64,000 nt of DNA, from contig BCIH01000001.1 in assembly GCA_002897115.2 (NCBI GenBank), positions 1,912,039 to 1,976,038 of the forward strand. The letters are read 5' to 3'. The position numbers and the translations under genes were made by a program. Numbering within the stretch: position 1 is the stretch's first letter; each line of letters begins with the position of its first letter. Positions 1 through 9,890 of the stretch are shown here, piece after piece. Below the pieces are notes generated by a model, which saw only the letters and a program-made list of their open reading frames with translations, ran no database searches and was not told where the DNA came from. The DNA comes from Prototheca cutis. Taxonomy: Eukaryota; Chlorophyta; Trebouxiophyceae; Chlorellales; Chlorellaceae.

Positions 1-2270
1 AAGGTCGCCACCCGTCGTCCAGCTGCCTCGCGAGCCCCCGGCGTGCTGACGGGGCGGCCACGGGGGTGAGCCGCAGCACCAGCACATCGTGCGGGGGAAC
101 GTAGGCAGAGAAGCCCCGCCGATGAGCGCCCAGCTTCTTCCCCTTGAAAGCGTTCTGCACCGCCATCAGAGTCATGTCCGAGTAGCCCAGCTGAGTCCAC
201 CGTACTGCATGTGTGTGTGCACGTATTCATGGACAGTGCTGGCATGCGCTCAATTCGTCATGCACCACATGGACTTGAAGAATGGACGCATGTGCATCGC
301 TGCAATACCAGGAGCAGCGATCGCTCATACACAGTTACATGGCCGGAAGAGAATTGAGGCCCCAAACAAACGCCTGTACCCGAGATTTGGGCACCGGGCA
401 GGCCTTCCTCTGGCCGGGCCCTGTTGAAGAACACGACGGCTCTGTCGCCCCCAGCCAGAGGTCCAGCGTACACTTCCTTGGATCCCTGAATCAGAGGGCA
501 ATATAAATGGGTGAGTTGGGTGGGCTCGGCACCGTGCCCGCATGCAGGTGCAGCACTCCGAGTGTGGATGGACCAATCCTCCAGAAGGAGAGGAGATCCA
601 TCATCAAGTGTGACCATAAGCTCATGCAATTTCCTGACGCGCAGGCCGTGTGGCGAGGAAGGCAACGGAATATCACGCCACCCTTCACAAGTCACACCTG
701 TTTCCAGATGAGGTCTCCGGCAACGGGCAGCTCGTCTTGGTGCATGGCAATCACCTCCTTGGCTTTGAGAATCGCGAGCGCCTCCGGGGCAATGTCCTGG
801 AGCCTGGTGCTGATCATGAGCGGCGATCGCAGCAGCGCCCACAGTGCAAAGTTGGCTCGTTGCTCCCCCAGGGTCAAACCTGGGTTGCCCACCTGTTTGA
901 TGAGGAGTAGGCAGCGGTAGTGCGAGGGGGAGTCAACAGGAACAGCGGGGTCCTGCTTGCTCTGCTGTGCAGCCCCCTGTTTCAAACAGAACACCCGCAT
1001 CCATGGAAACAGTCAGATACCTGGAGCATGTCTGGGTCGTTCCAACCACCGGGCCCGGCATAGCGAGCCAGACCCACAGAATTGTCCAGGTTCTCCACTA
1101 GACTTGCCCAGCTGTCCGTGGAGTCGCCCGTGGTCCGCCATGAATGGCCAACCTGGGAAGCATGGGCAGCGACGTCGTGTCAGGGAGACTCGGAGCATAG
1201 TAACACCAAGCATTCGCTTCCAGCCTGCACTTCCAAGAAGCGGCTTCACATGAACCTCCCGGCCCCGTTGCACATGCACCAATGGATTGGTGCACCCAAA
1301 ATGCAGCTCCACATCCTCGCCCCAATCGGCAGTCACGCACCTTTGGCGCCCAGAGCCAAGGCTCCGCCACGCCCCACTCGCACAGGCTGTAGATGATGCG
1401 GCGGCCAGTGGCGTTCAAGGCATCACGCATGGCAACGTACCTGTTCCTCACTGGGTCGTCCTCCCTGGCATAGCAATTGTCATATTTGAGGTAATCGACG
1501 CCCCAGGCAGCAAACGAGGCTGCGTCTGCAGCTTCATAGCCCCGGCTTCCCGGGTAGCCGGCACACGTCTGCTCGCCGGCATCGGCGTACAAGCCAAATT
1601 TGAGCCCGCGACTGTGCACAAAGGCACCCAGGACAGCCATGCCAAGTGGAAAGCGCGCGTGGTTTGCAACCAGCGTCCCGTTTGTGTCCCGATGATGCTC
1701 CTGCCACGCGTCTACAGAGGATTTATTTTGTATCTGTGCGTGTGCGCGTGCGCGTGCGTGTGCGCTGTTTGCAGCTGCTGCTGCAGGGACGGGCCCTAAC
1801 CCTGACCTGGCCCCCCAAGCAATGATAGCATGCGGCCAGCGCCCATGCCGCCATATATGCAAACCGCAAACTCTGATATCACCAAGAAATACTGCCACTT
1901 GCCCTCCAAAAAATTCCCCACCGTCCACGACCAGGAACTCGTAACCCACATCCCGAAGTCCGAGCGAAACGAGAAGATTGGCGGTGGCCCTGACATCGCT
2001 TTCATTCACTGCAGATGACGTTTGGGAGGCGGGGGGTCATGCAGATGGGTGCCTGAGCCCTTGCGGGCAGTTTCACTCAGGTGGCAGATTGTGATTCACA
2101 AAAACACAAGTATGGGGGAGGTCTGACCAGCCAACGCCCATCATACCATGGACGCCATAGGAGCTCCATGTGTTGTAGCCCATGGCAGGCTTGAGGGCCA
2201 CGCCGTTGTCCAAGCCCAGGGCCGTGCTCAGCAGAGCCATCAGCAGCCCCACGCACATGCCGCCCATCAT
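1..2270 (-). CDS. Alpha-galactosidase, glycoside hydrolase family 27 (3' end outside window)
   Basis: Hydrolyses terminal alpha-1,6-galactosyl residues; the N-terminal hydrophobic stretch (MCVGLLMALLSTALG) looks like a signal peptide, so it is probably secreted or vacuolar. Seven exons join in phase: 2147-2270, 1922-2008, 1341-1711, 1021-1152, 698-892, 380-485 and 1-204. The mature start is LDNGVALKPAMGYNTWSSYG, the usual GH27 opening. The nucleophile motif YLKYDNC is in exon 3 and the acid/base motif GGWNDPDML in exon 4, so both catalytic Asp residues are present. The last exon encodes the beta-sandwich C-terminal domain and reads open to the window edge with no stop. The ATG at 2270 is chosen because the signal peptide follows it directly. 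It is divergent from the RanBP2 zinc-finger gene, about 410 bp away. Confidence 0.92.
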
Positions 2271-2679
2271 GGTGCCCTCAGCACGGGGATCCCTGTGCAA
2301 TCGGCCGATGGCTCTGAGATCACCACGTCATCGTCAGGGGATTCACTTTTGACCGCAGACTCGTGGCGTGAAGGGCGCAGTGATTTTGGGGTTTGACCCT
2401 TTGGTTCCGATGCACATCCGAGATCACTTTTGGTGTGGACGCGCACACGGCATGGTCGGTGGGTGGGACATCGCCCGTCAGTAAATGTGAATGGCAATGA
2501 TACGCCCATGTGCAATCCCTCGCCACGCCCTTGCAAGTCCGTCACGACATTGTGACTGATCCAACTAAATTGTGTAGGCACACATTCCCTGGTAGTACGT
2601 TCACCGTCGAGGGCCCGAGTACGTGTTCGGCGGGCAGCGTCGCAAGGCCGCACCACCTCGCTGCTGGCTGGCTGGCAGC
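2271..2679. promoter_or_regulatory. Divergent intergenic region between the alpha-galactosidase and zinc-finger genes
   Basis: 409 bp between two start codons on opposite strands, so it should hold both promoters. I see no TATA box at a convincing position and no conserved ORF. The role is inferred from gene layout only. Confidence 0.4.
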
Positions 2680-4024
2680 ATGGCGGACGGCTATGATGGA
2701 CCTCCCTCACACGATCATGACAGGTGTGATGAGACAATACATTGACATGCGGTGCGGAAGAGCGACATCCAGGCCCGCTCGATTGGATGGGATGGGCCCA
2801 CTCCGGAGGCCCTGTTGGTCTGCACTGCCATGACGACGGTGCACCTGCCACCTCCCCCCCCAGGCCGTCACACGCACCAGACAGAGGCGAGGAGCTGCCC
2901 AAGGGCATGACCCGGCCAGACCCTACTGCACGGCCGCCTGAATTTGCATCAGGCTCGTTTGGGAGGGACAGCTTTGGCCTCCGGCCGCCGGGTGGAGACT
3001 TTGGCAGATTTGGGTAAGACATCGCTGCTGAAGCGTGCTATGCCTGGGTTATATTGGTGTTTTGAAAGGTGTTTTTCCTGTCCTTGAGGAATTCCAGGAC
3101 ACCCAGGTAACCGGAACCTGCAGCCCTGGCTCCAATGGGGCCCGGCACGGCTTGCCAGAACCCAGCACCTCCATTCCTTCCCTTCCTTGCAGCCCGCCTG
3201 GCGGCGGCGCCGGCGGCGCAGGCACCTGGAAGCCTGGCGATTGGAGTTGCCCTGTCTGCCAGTCACACTGCTTTGCATCCCGCGACACCTGCTTCCGCTG
3301 TGGCGCGGACAGGACGGGGGGCCGGGGCCCTCCCCCCGGGTTTGGCGTGCCCTTCCCTGGGCCGGGGACCGCGGCCCCGGCCCCAGAGCTGGTGCTCCCG
3401 CCTCCGGGCATGGAGCCGGCGTACATGAAGCCCCCGCCGCTGCAACTTCCTGGAGGCTACGGCGACGCAGTGGCCTGGTCCCGGGGACCCGTCCATGATG
3501 GCGGCTACCCCACCCGGTTCGAGGTGTTTGAGTACCTTCCAACCGACGACGTTGCTATCCGGCTCGCAAACCCCGAGCTGCCATCCCTGGCGCCTCCACC
3601 TGGTCAGGGATTCGGCGGTGGCGGCAGTGGAAACAGGTCCGTGACGGGGGGGAGGGCTGCATGGTGCTTTGCCCAAAACATGGATTCCTGCCCTTTGGGG
3701 GCTTGGCGTTTAATGCCAGGCATGCCTTATGTGAGTTGTTTTTTTTTTTTCAGGGCTGGTTAGGTCCCTTGCAACTTGTTCATCGACAAAGGGAATACGA
3801 GGCGTTGAGGGTCAAGTCCCTCATTGGATGTACAGACATGCTGCAGCAAGACTTTGCCGCGTGACCATGAGCACAGGCGCGGCGTTTCAGCACCCCTCCC
3901 ACACACCCAACCCCGCAGTGCAAAGCCGTTCCGCCAGGGAGACTGGAACTGCCCAAAATGTCAGGCACACAACTTTGCTTCGCGGACATCCTGCTTCCGG
4001 TGTGGAGCGGCCAAACTGGACTAG
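2680..4024 (+). CDS. Protein with two RanBP2-type zinc fingers, probable RNA-binding protein
   Basis: Four exons (2680-2723, 2864-3013, 3193-3636, 3919-4024) join in phase to give 247 residues. Two zinc fingers follow the pattern GDWxCPxCxxxxFASRxxCFRCGA: one near residue 80 (GDWSCPVCQSHCFASRDTCF) and one at the extreme C terminus (GDWNCPKCQAHNFASRTSCF), where only a few residues follow. This form, with Asp-Trp before the first Cys and Asn/His-Phe in the middle, is the RNA-binding type found in plant ZnF-RanBP proteins and ZRANB2 rather than the ubiquitin-binding NZF type. The linker is rich in Pro and Gly. A T-rich tract at 3738-3752 lies inside intron 3. The gene converges on the EI24-like gene, 161 bp away. 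Confidence 0.85.
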
Positions 4025-4185
4025 TCCTGCTAGGATGTCGTTGTCGGGAATCCGCCATGAAATGGATGTTAAACGGCCTGATGGAGCTGCAGAGCAGTAG
4101 GTCCTCGTCGCGGTCATATCACAGAGGGTCGCTCCGCGATGCTGCAATGATCAGGCGGCGCAAAGGCAAAACCCACAATCCGCTG

Positions 4186-6039
4186 TTATCGCTGGGGATG
4201 CGCGCTCCTTCCATCCCTGCTCCGTCTCTGATTCCTGCCGATCAAGGACAGCAGCGCGTTGGTCATGCGTCCTGCAGGGCCAAACACCTGAACTGCCGCA
4301 GTTGCCTGCTCCCTCAGCCCAAATTGCCGGAGAGCTGCAGGAGGGTTTTGTGTGGGGGGGTTGAAACGAGCGGGTGGGGATCGCGTTGCAGAAACGGAGG
4401 CGCAAGGAGAATTGCAGAAGCAAACGAGGAGCGGCACTCCCGTTTGCGCAGCGGGGTGCGGCCGGGTGCGGCGTCCCACAGCCCGCCGTACCTGCGGCCT
4501 GCTCCTGCTTTGGGTCTGCTGCCACCGCGAGGATGATGAAGAGCGGGAACCCAACTCCCACAATGCCAGCGCCGACCAGGAAGGAGAAGGCATAGGTCGG
4601 GACGACCGTCACCAGCCCAAAACCTGCGCCACGTTTGTGGGCCTCAGGGTTTTGTCAAGGTGGGCTGTGGCAAGCAGCTGGTACAGCTGGCCCTGCTAAC
4701 AAAGTACTGTGGGAGTGCAGCAGGGCAGCCCAACTCTTGCAACACCCCCTTCCCACCTGTGAAATACGCCCCCTTCCCACCTGTGAAATACGCCCAGTGA
4801 GACTCAAAAAAGGAGATGCGTGTGGCGAGCGGCACGCCGTGCGCGGCCCACTTGTAGTCAAAGGAGTACAGGGCGTACAGCCAAGCGGTTAGTAATGCAC
4901 TCAGCAGCCGACCTGGGGCAGAAGTCGCCGGGAAGGGTGGGAGGTGCTGGTGTGCCTAAAAGGGCGTTGCACGTCAAGCACTTTTGCAGGCACGGCAAAC
5001 AACCCCCCTCCCCCTGCTCGCAACATGCTCGCAACATCAGATCAAACACGATATGCACACCTATGTATGGTACCCAGTCGAGGAGTGTGGCCTGAAGCAT
5101 GATGACAGCTAGGAAGAGGACCCGGTACAGGGTCTCTGACAGCAGCGCCAGCGAGCTCAAACTCTGGGCCTGGTAGTGTTTATGAAAGGCGGGCAGGCGG
5201 TCCCTGGTGGAGTTCCTGTTGTGGCTATTCATTAGGCATGGTTCAGCAGCATGCAACGCCGGCGCATTTCACTCGCTCAGATTCACAGAGAATCCCGCAG
5301 AATGCAGCACAGCCACCCATCATCCATTGCCAGGCCTGCTCGAAAGCACAAACCTCCACCACACTGCGGCCACCTTGATGGGTTCGGCCGGGGCGCACAG
5401 GGCGCTCCCTTGTCGCTCTGCCCGCCTCAGCAGTGCTTGGCGCTGCGCAGCTGCGATCGTGAGGCTGGCCAACTCCGAATACCACAGCGTATTGATGAAC
5501 AGGCTGACAGCATACACAGGCAGTGCCCACACCACTCGCCAGGCGCCCAGCACCGACCGCAGCACCGCGCCGCCAGCGGCCACGCCCAAAACGCGATGCA
5601 AAATGCCCGTCAGCAATGGCTGGACCGCATGCTGCACGATGACCACGCTGCAATTTCCAATGGATTGTCACCGCATGCTCTATGCACGAGGGGCAACAGC
5701 CTGCTGATGCCCTGCATTGCGGAGTCCCCTGGCCCGCCACCCACTCCTGTCCAGCCCAGCGACACAAGAAAGGTCCATCCGAGGATCACATCACCATCAT
5801 CACCTGCCCAGGAAGATTATTCCATTAAGGATGGAGATGTTGACTGTCTTTGTCTGCGGGCAGTGCGTGGTGTGCGGCAGGACTGAGCATCCCCCTCAAG
5901 TTCGACCAAAATCTCAGCCATGCCAACACAATCACTCACAACCCACATGGCTTTCACCCATCTCACCAATATACTGGGGTCGTATACGAAAAAGGCGACG
6001 CAGCGATGGAAACTGATGGCATCCTTGAACCCGCTTGCC
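4186..6039 (-). CDS. EI24: EI24 (etoposide-induced 2.4)-like multi-pass ER membrane protein; first exon not resolved
   Basis: EI24 proteins are ER membrane proteins linked in animals to autophagy. Exons that join in phase are 5967-6039 (GFKDAISFHR), 5804-5853 (ILNGIIFLG), 5374-5647, 5061-5169, 4781-4912, 4492-4623 and 4186-4292. Characteristic segments are ALPVYAVSLFINTLWYSELA, LYALYSFDYKWAAHGVPL, FFESHWAYFTGFG and GFPLFIILAVAADPK, matching the conserved EI24 order. Hydrophobic segments give about five or six membrane passes, and the C-terminal tail is basic and short. The first exon must end in phase 2 upstream of 6039; I could not choose it, so the start is open and the gene may reach about 6230. 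The 5' splice site after 4781 is duplicated in tandem (see repeat). Confidence 0.85.
4745..4795. repeat. 24-bp tandem duplication spanning a 5' splice site of the EI24-like gene
   Basis: The 24-base unit occurs twice in a row; matching sequence covers 4745-4771 and 4769-4795. On the minus strand each copy carries the exon end (TATTTCACAG) and the donor GTGGGA. The exon could therefore end at 4781 or at 4757. Because the unit is 24 bases, the distal donor adds eight codons in frame (the peptide AYFTG is repeated). Confidence 0.9.
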
Positions 6040-6729
6040 CTGCATGTGATGAGTAACATGTGGTTGGGTCCAGGGAGGGTCCGACGCAGCGTGGCAGAAC
6101 CCAGCTTCCATGGCAAACGTCACATGCAATATTCCATGCACCAACGTAGATTGCCTACCCAATCAGGGAGTAGGCTGCGAACTGCTGTCGTCGTCGTGCC
6201 CAACTCCAGTTTGGCGACATAGGACCGGGAGCCCGAACGCCACTATTCCGTTTCTCCCCGGCAACCGCAGTCTAGTCAATTCAATACACTCAGTATCGAC
6301 ACAACATGTGCATGAGATTGCCTATCAGAATGAACGTCCCTTGAGCTGCATTGGCCAGCAGATTCCCGCTCGCTCTCCTCCGAAAGTGCACATTGAACGG
6401 ATCACTTTCTGCGGGGAAATTCTTGTTTTCCCGGACAAAAATCCCTTGCCCCAAAATTTCCCACTGGTTCGCGGGGCTGCTGCGGCTGCTGCGAATCACC
6501 CTCGCGCCCCGACAGGGGGAGAAAAATTGAAAGGATCGTGTCCTTACAAAAAAAAGGAGACAGGACGAGCTCCGCGCGGCACCATGCATGTGGCGGTGGC
6601 CACGACGATTCCAGTCCCAGGAAGGGTGTTGGCAGGGTGTGGAGCAGGCATGGCTCCATTGTCGGATTGGCCGGGCGGCCTGGGCCCGCCCTGCCGGCGG
6701 TCCTGTGCTCGCCCGCGCGCTGTGCGCGC

Positions 6730-7773
6730 TCAGCGGTACCTCCGCAGGGACTTGCGGTTGTTCTTCTTCCAGACCGCACGGCGGGACGGCCTCAGCTTGG
6801 TGTGCAGGTGACCCTTGCCCACCAGGCCGCGGAACTTGCGGCCGGCTGAGGTCAGGCCGTGCATCTCCCTGTGCTTGTGCACGGGGTTGCAGATCCAGTT
6901 GATGCGTGCGTCGTTGCGGATGACGGCGTGCGCGGGGTCTACCAGGATCACCTCAAAGTACTTGTAGACAGCGTCCTGGTTGACCCAGTACGAGTTGAGC
7001 ACGCGCAGGCCACCGCACTTGCGGCCAACACGCTCCTCGGCCAGAGCAGCCAGGTTGCGGGTGGGCTTGAGCTGGGTGATACCCTGGTTCACGGGCTTGC
7101 CGTAGACAATGCCCTGCAATCAGAATGGGGGTAGGGAGGGGGAGAGCGCTTGAGCCATGTCCCGAGGTGATCAACTGACGACGGCCAGGTCCAGACCCCC
7201 CATACTGCTGTGCCACGCTGGCCACCACACCGAATCCCACAACAGCAGTTGCGCGCTCCAAAACAAGTAGCAAGCTGGATTCAGACTGGAGAAAGATGCA
7301 CGTCCATGTCCAGGAGTTTCATGCAGCGCAGGAAGATGTCCGCTGGGGTCTTCCACCGGGCCGCAGAGCCTTGGGCCCAATCCCGCCCCTCGGTCCCCAC
7401 CCCACTCGACCGCCATCCTCCTCAACGCACCTTCGGCACTTGCTTCTTGCGGCCGCCGCGGCGCACGCGCACGCGGTAGACAACGTAACCCTGCTTCGCC
7501 TTGTAGCCCATGCGGCGAGCCTTGTCTGGCCGGGAGGGCCCGGTCAGGCGGACGATGCTGGGCAGCTGGCGGAACTCCCAGCAGCGCACACGGAGGAGGA
7601 AGCGCAGCACATCGGACTGCTTCTTCTTCCACAGCTCCTCAATGTACTGCGCGACGGGGATGGGATGGTGCTGTGACGTCGCCTGCCCCACCCCGCGAGC
7701 ACAGTACCACGGTCGGCGCACTCTGGAAACGCTCCCCTGCACAGGCTACCCATCACACCTTGTAGGCACCCAT
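6730..7773 (-). CDS. RPL15: 60S ribosomal protein eL15 (L15e)
   Basis: Structural protein of the cytosolic large ribosomal subunit. Three exons in phase 0 (7759-7773 coding MGAYK, 7431-7646, 6730-7113) give 204 residues, exactly the usual eL15 length. Diagnostic segments are [55 protein letters not shown] and the basic C terminus [11 protein letters not shown]. The first coding exon is only 15 bases. TGTAA on the minus strand at about 6544-6548 is a likely poly(A) signal. It is divergent from the endonuclease III gene, about 365 bp away, with a promoter region that probably serves both. Confidence 0.97.
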
Positions 7774-8137
7774 GGTGACAGTGCCCCGGGCCGAACCGAG
7801 AGAGGGAGAGGCAGGTCGAGGCGGGCATCCTTGTAGCTTGACGCCGCACTGGCTGCCAGGGCGAACAGGGTCATGAAAGAAAGCGACCGTTCCCGCCAAA
7901 TTGGGGGATCGGGGGGCTTTGGCCCGATTTGGCACGAGCTCCGCGAGATCGATCCGCTCTGAAAAAAATGGAGACCAAAAGAGGTCTCAACGCCATGCAA
8001 ATTGTCCACACAATGAATGGACTATTGTGAGGAAACATATTGTAAATAAAAGAAGTGAAGCATGTGTCTTGCATGATGAGGCGGAGTCTGATTCTGACCG
8101 GCATTCCGGAGGCCATGACACAGGCCCACCGACACCC
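7774..8137. promoter_or_regulatory. Divergent intergenic region between RPL15 and the endonuclease III gene
   Basis: 364 bp between opposed start codons, including AT-richer sequence around 8010-8060. The promoter role for both genes is inferred from the layout; I see no recognisable core element. Confidence 0.4.
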
Positions 8138-9531
8138 ATGCTAAGACTTGGTTCTGTGGCGTGCGGAAGGGTCCTGGCAATGGCGCAGTCAAACACTCGC
8201 GTGACACGAGCCAGATCCCGGTATCTGGCCGCCCAGAATGGGGGCTCTGACCCCATCAGCGTCGGCGCAGTGAAGACCACCACCAAGCGCCCCAGGTCTC
8301 CGCCTGGCACAGTTGGCCCAAGCCCAGGCTCTGGCGTCGACGCAGCGCTGCCTGCTGCTGTGGCGAAGAAGAAGATGAAGGCCCTGCTGGAGCCTTCTGC
8401 TGCCGTAGTGGCAAATCTGGCCAGTCTGCAGCGCAAGGCCGCCCGGATTGCTGAGATGCTGGACGAGCACTATCCAAATCCCGAGATCCCGCTCGTGGCA
8501 TCGGGTGCATTCCAGCTCCTCTGCGCGGTCCTCCTCTCTGCACAGGTGTGAATATAGTGGTAGGGGAGGGGAGTGCTCTGAAATAAATGGGTGGCTGGAG
8601 TCTGATGAGCAGCGCCGTCGTCAGATCCAGGCAAGCAGCCCGCCCTGACCCGACCGGCACTCAGGCCCCCACCGGCCGCTCCCACGCCACTGCAGACGAC
8701 AGATATCAAGGTCAACAGCGTGACCCCGGCGCTCTTTGCCCTCGCCCCCACGGCCGAAGCCATGGCCGTGGCCGACGTGGGGGCCATTGCAGAGATCATC
8801 AAGGTCCTGGGTCTCTATGCCAACAAGTCCCGGCACCTCAAGGGCATGAGCCAGGCAAGCATCGTTTTCTTTCCTGGGCATCAGAATTTGCATCAGGGGG
8901 AGGTTCTGTTGTGTGGTGCATGCGCACGTGTGCCCACCTATCCGAGCTACTGCACATGCCAACCTTGCTTTGGCATATTTGCTCGTGCAGATGATTGTGG
9001 ACCTGCACGGCGGGGCGGTGCCGGCGAGCTTCGAGGCGCTGGAGGCGCTGCCCGGGGTGGGTCACAAGACTGCCTCCATCATCATGTCTCACTGTTTTAG
9101 GTGCGAATGGTGGCCTCGTGCTGGGGTGCTGGTTGCTGTGATGATAAGAAGACTATGGTGTGTTTGAGAAATAAATGGGGCTTGTTTTCTGTGAGACTGG
9201 ATGACTGGTTTCTGACATCATGACCAACCGTCGGATGATATCTCTGGAAGGTACTCTGACAATGCATTGACCGAGCCCCCCCACACTGCGCAGCGTGGCG
9301 GCCTTCCCCGTGGACACTCACATCCACCGGCTGGCAGAGCGGTGGGGCCTGTCGAGCGGCAAGTCTGTGGAGCAGACGGAGGCAGATCTCAAGGCTGTGT
9401 TTGAAGAGGCGCGCTGGAACAAGCTGCACCTGCAGCTCATCTGGTTTGGCAGGCAGTACTGCCCTGCCAAGGGCCATGACCCCCAGGCATGCCCCGTCTG
9501 CTCCTGGGCAGCCGGAAAGAAGGGCCTGTGA
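8138..9531 (+). CDS. Endonuclease III-family DNA glycosylase/AP lyase (HhH-GPD), bacterial-like form
   Basis: Base-excision repair enzyme for oxidised pyrimidines. Exons 8138-8545, 8696-8853, 8991-9100 and 9294-9531 join in phase. Seen: LLSAQTTDIKVN, the helix-hairpin-helix LPGVGHKTAS with the catalytic Lys, and FPVDTHIHRLAERWGL with the catalytic Asp. The C terminus has CPAKGHDPQACPVC and then stops, so only three Cys of the usual C-x6-C-x2-C-x5-C iron-sulfur ligands are present, with changed spacing. Intron 2 has a GC donor (CAG/GCAAGC at 8854). The first ATG (8138) gives a short basic N terminus (MLRLGSVACGRVLAMAQ) that may target an organelle; 8180 is the alternative start. TGTAA near 9708 is a likely poly(A) signal. 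Confidence 0.9.
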
Positions 9532-9890
9532 GAGGGGGGGGCCGGCATATCCGGGCCATCATCATGACCCAGAGAACCCCTCACGAAAAGGCGGCCCCCA
9601 CCCAATGGTCCCACTGTTTTCTGTGCGTGTCACTTGGGATTGATGCATTTTTGCATGCGCTGTATCCCTCAAAACTGTTGGACTTCCCTCTCCACCTTGT
9701 ACGAGACTTGTAAAAAATTTTGATGCCAGGGGTGTGCTGAAAAAGGACCTCTGCTGATGTGTGGCCCCCGAAAAATTGTCCACGACTGGTTGATCTGACG
9801 ATCGCCACGGCACCCACCGTAACCGCATCAGCCATGCACGCGAGCATCCATGCCTGTGTTTGAGTGGATCATGTTGAGGACACGTCTTTG

